From an uncultured Verrucomicrobiota bacterium (GTDB lineage: Bacteria; Verrucomicrobiota; Verrucomicrobiia; Chthoniobacterales; SZAS-18), in the NCBI GenBank assembly GCA_937873255.1, contig CALMVM010000501.1, positions 1-6,171 of the forward strand: a DNA stretch of 6,171 nucleotides, written 5' to 3'. The position numbers and the translations under genes were made by a program. Below the pieces are notes generated by a model. It did no database searches. It saw only the letters and a list, made by a program, of their open reading frames with translations, and was not told where the DNA came from. Shown here one piece after another: positions 4,792-6,171 of this stretch (positions are counted from its first letter, which is position 1; every line of letters starts with the position of its first letter).

Positions 4792-5992
4792 TTAAGGCAC
4801 AGGGTCTGCGGGGCTGCCGAAATGGACCTTGTTGATCATCTCAGTCTCGTGGTCGTGACGTACATGAGAGTAAACTCGGAGCAACTGCGCGCCATTGTCT
4901 TTGTGGCCGAGCCAGTTGGCGACCGTCTGGACCTCGACGCCCGCCTCCAGGCAGGCGGTGCCAAAAAGATGCCGGAGAGCATGGGTTGTGAACCTGGGGA
5001 TACCCAGTTTTTTGCAAGCGCTGTTGATGAAACCCTGAGCCTCTTTTACCAGCAACACTTGTTCATCCGGCCCCACGTCGACTCGTTCCGCTTTCATCCG
5101 GGCAACGAGTTGCCGCATCTCCGCAGTCATCGGGACCATCCGTTGTTCTCCAATTTTTGGTCACTCGCATCCGGATTGTGCCGCGGACGGCGTCCACGTC
5201 GGACCAATGCACATGCGTGGCCTCATTCTTATGGGCACCACAGAACGCCACGAACTGCACGTAATCAGCCGCCGCCCTGCAATCAGCCACCCCGGCTCTG
5301 CGGATGGCTTCGACCAACCGCAAGAAATCGGGACGGGTCGGTAACCGAATAGTTCCTCGTTCCGCCCGCTCGCGGCGAACAGTCTTGACCATCCGCCGCG
5401 CTGCCTCGCTGACGCTGACGTTCCTGGCCGGGTTTGCATAGAGATGCCTGGAGGCCACGGCGATATCGAGGATCTGCCGGACGGCATCGAGAGCGCACTT
5501 AATGGTAGTCGCGCTCGCCCCGGTGGAGTTGCGTGCCCCCGAGGTCGCCCCACGTGGCACATGGGGCTTGGCGTTCGCCTTGAATCCTCGCAGCCAGTCC
5601 TCCACGGTCTTCGAGGTGATCCGGCGGACATTGAGATCGGCGACACCTTCCCAAGATTTGAATACTAGCTTGATCCCGGCGTCCCGGTACGCCTTCGTGT
5701 TCGGCCTCACCTCCGACGCCTGGAGCTGCTGTCGGTAGGTTTCCGTCACCTCGCCGAAGGTCAGCCTGCCCGCCGCAGGTATCGACTCACCGGTACTCTT
5801 CTGGCGCTCGGCGGCGTCCAGATGTTCCTTCATCCGGTTCTTGGCCACCGAGAGCAGATTGGTCTTCAGACCGGTCCATTTTTCCTTGCCACCTGCGAAA
5901 GTGCGGACATAGTAACGGTCGTTCAGGTGCCTGTAGAGGAACTGAACTTTGGTTGGCGTTCACGCCGGCGTTTTTACTGCTTCAGTTGGCAT
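4792..5992 (-). pseudogene. int: Tyrosine recombinase (integrase) with nonsense, frameshift and active-site lesions
   Basis: The full reading is ATG 5992 to TAA 4792, 399 residues after removing one base. N-terminal part (about 15-58, FLYRHLNDRYYVRTFAGGKE, then KWTGLKTNLLSVAKNRM) is an arm-type DNA-binding segment; a core-binding SAM-like domain follows from about 77 (LTFGEVTETYRQQL); the catalytic domain fills the rest. Catalytic residues: Lys279 (VTKNG), His337 and Arg340 (THALRH), His363 (LGHKD), Tyr374 (RVYSHV) are present with canonical spacing. The first catalytic Arg is replaced by His254 in FCGAHKNEA (CAT, one transition from CGT). An in-frame UGA interrupts codon 11 (5962-5960), and one extra base at about 5152-5153 shifts the frame between Asn280 and Gly281. 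AAGGG about 9 nt before the ATG fits a ribosome binding site. A start at GTG 5848 would avoid the UGA but lose the arm-binding part. Three independent lesions indicate an inactive gene. Confidence 0.88.
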
Positions 5993-6060
5993 AAGTTTTC
6001 ACCCTTTTGCTACGCTGACCGTATGAACTGACCGTATAAAAGTCAAACGAGGTTCAAAGC
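5993..6060 (-). promoter_or_regulatory. Probable integrase promoter with tandem repeat operator
   Basis: On the minus strand TTGACT (6046-6041) is a good -35 box; 17 bp further lies TACGGT (6023-6018), a weak -10. Between and across them the 10-bp sequence ATACGGTCAG occurs twice (6037-6028 and 6024-6015) with a 13-bp period. Such tandem repeats inside a promoter suggest binding by a regulator or an excisionase-like protein, or integrase arm-type sites. The ribosome binding sequence AAGGG lies just before the ATG at 5992. On the plus strand TATAAA (6035-6040) could be a -10 for the tRNA gene, but no good -35 precedes it. Role assignments are inference. Confidence 0.45.
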
Positions 6061-6088
6061 TCCATTTGCAAGTACCTCGGAATGAACA

Positions 6089-6171
6089 GGAAGAGTGGCT
6101 GAGCTTGGTTTAAGGCACTCGACTCGAAATCGAACGTGGGGTTAAACTCACCGTGGGTTCGAATCCCACCT
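6089..6171 (+). tRNA. tRNA-Ser (anticodon CGA), 3' end beyond window
   Basis: The sequence folds as a class II tRNA: acceptor strand GGAAGAG (6089-6095), D-arm, anticodon loop CTCGAAA with anticodon CGA at 6125-6127, and a long variable arm (GTGGG 6136-6140 with CTCAC 6147-6151, loop GTTAAA). The T-stem GTGGG (6153-6157) pairs with CCCAC (6165-6169) around TTCGAAT. The long variable arm and CGA anticodon identify serine, decoding UCG. The window ends after two bases of the 3' acceptor strand. One mismatch (C6118 with A6134) closes the outer end of the anticodon stem. It lies about 97 bp from the start of the integrase gene, transcribed away from it, and is the likely landing site of the element. 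Confidence 0.93.

Noticed and set aside
4791..4800. TTTAAGGCAC shared by the integrase 3' end and the tRNA D-arm (6109-6118)
   Set aside because: A 10-bp match between an 83-bp gene and 6 kb is expected by chance about half the time, and it is not at a position that would make an attachment repeat.
5960..5962. UGA in the integrase as a recoded (selenocysteine or Trp) codon
   Set aside because: The following bases show no convincing selenocysteine insertion hairpin, other genes here use Trp codons normally, and the gene has two further lesions, so a plain nonsense mutation is simpler.
2..6171. CRISPR array, defence operon, rRNA or replication origin
   Set aside because: I saw no regularly spaced repeats, rRNA-like sequence, or iteron clusters apart from the two-copy repeat before the integrase.

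Overview
This window looks like one end of a decaying integrative element (genomic island or prophage remnant) beside a serine tRNA gene, in a GC-rich bacterium. A Verrucomicrobiota host, perhaps Opitutaceae, is my best guess. It rests on remembered resemblance of the integrase, the IS1-type transposase and the integrase-linked hypothetical protein to proteins of that group, on frequent lack of Shine-Dalgarno sequences, and on base composition. It is an inference, not a database result.

Left part (1-1105), all on the minus strand: a small cysteine-rich protein, an excisionase-like helix-turn-helix protein, and the first ~125 residues of a lipoprotein that runs off the left edge. About 190 bp of spacer with several inverted repeats separates them from the divergent plus-strand pair (1299-2571): two tandem XRE-type repressors with S24 (LexA/CI-like) autoprotease domains. 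Both keep the Ala-Gly cleavage site and the Ser/Lys dyad.

Middle part (2571-4281), a nest of mobile elements: (i) a left-end remnant of an IS5-family element starting on the stop codon of the second repressor, with a twice-frameshifted and truncated transposase; (ii) a 122-bp element bounded by perfect 23-bp inverted repeats, joining the IS5 remnant to unrelated sequence without a target duplication; (iii) an 803-bp IS1-family element with matching terminal repeats and a perfect 8-bp target duplication (GCAGTTCC), whose transposase frame is broken in at least four places. Removing the IS1 copy restores one continuous minus-strand reading frame across the insertion.

Right part (3304-6171): that interrupted hypothetical gene lies 7 nt downstream of a tyrosine integrase gene. 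The integrase has an early in-frame UGA, a His in place of the first catalytic Arg, and a one-base frameshift before the second half of the catalytic domain. It reads away from tRNA-Ser(CGA), whose 5' end is about 97 bp from the integrase start; the last few tRNA bases are outside the window.

Taken together, the integration and transposition genes are all dead or damaged, while the repressor pair and the small minus-strand genes remain open. The element is therefore probably immobilised, but its SOS-type control module may still work.
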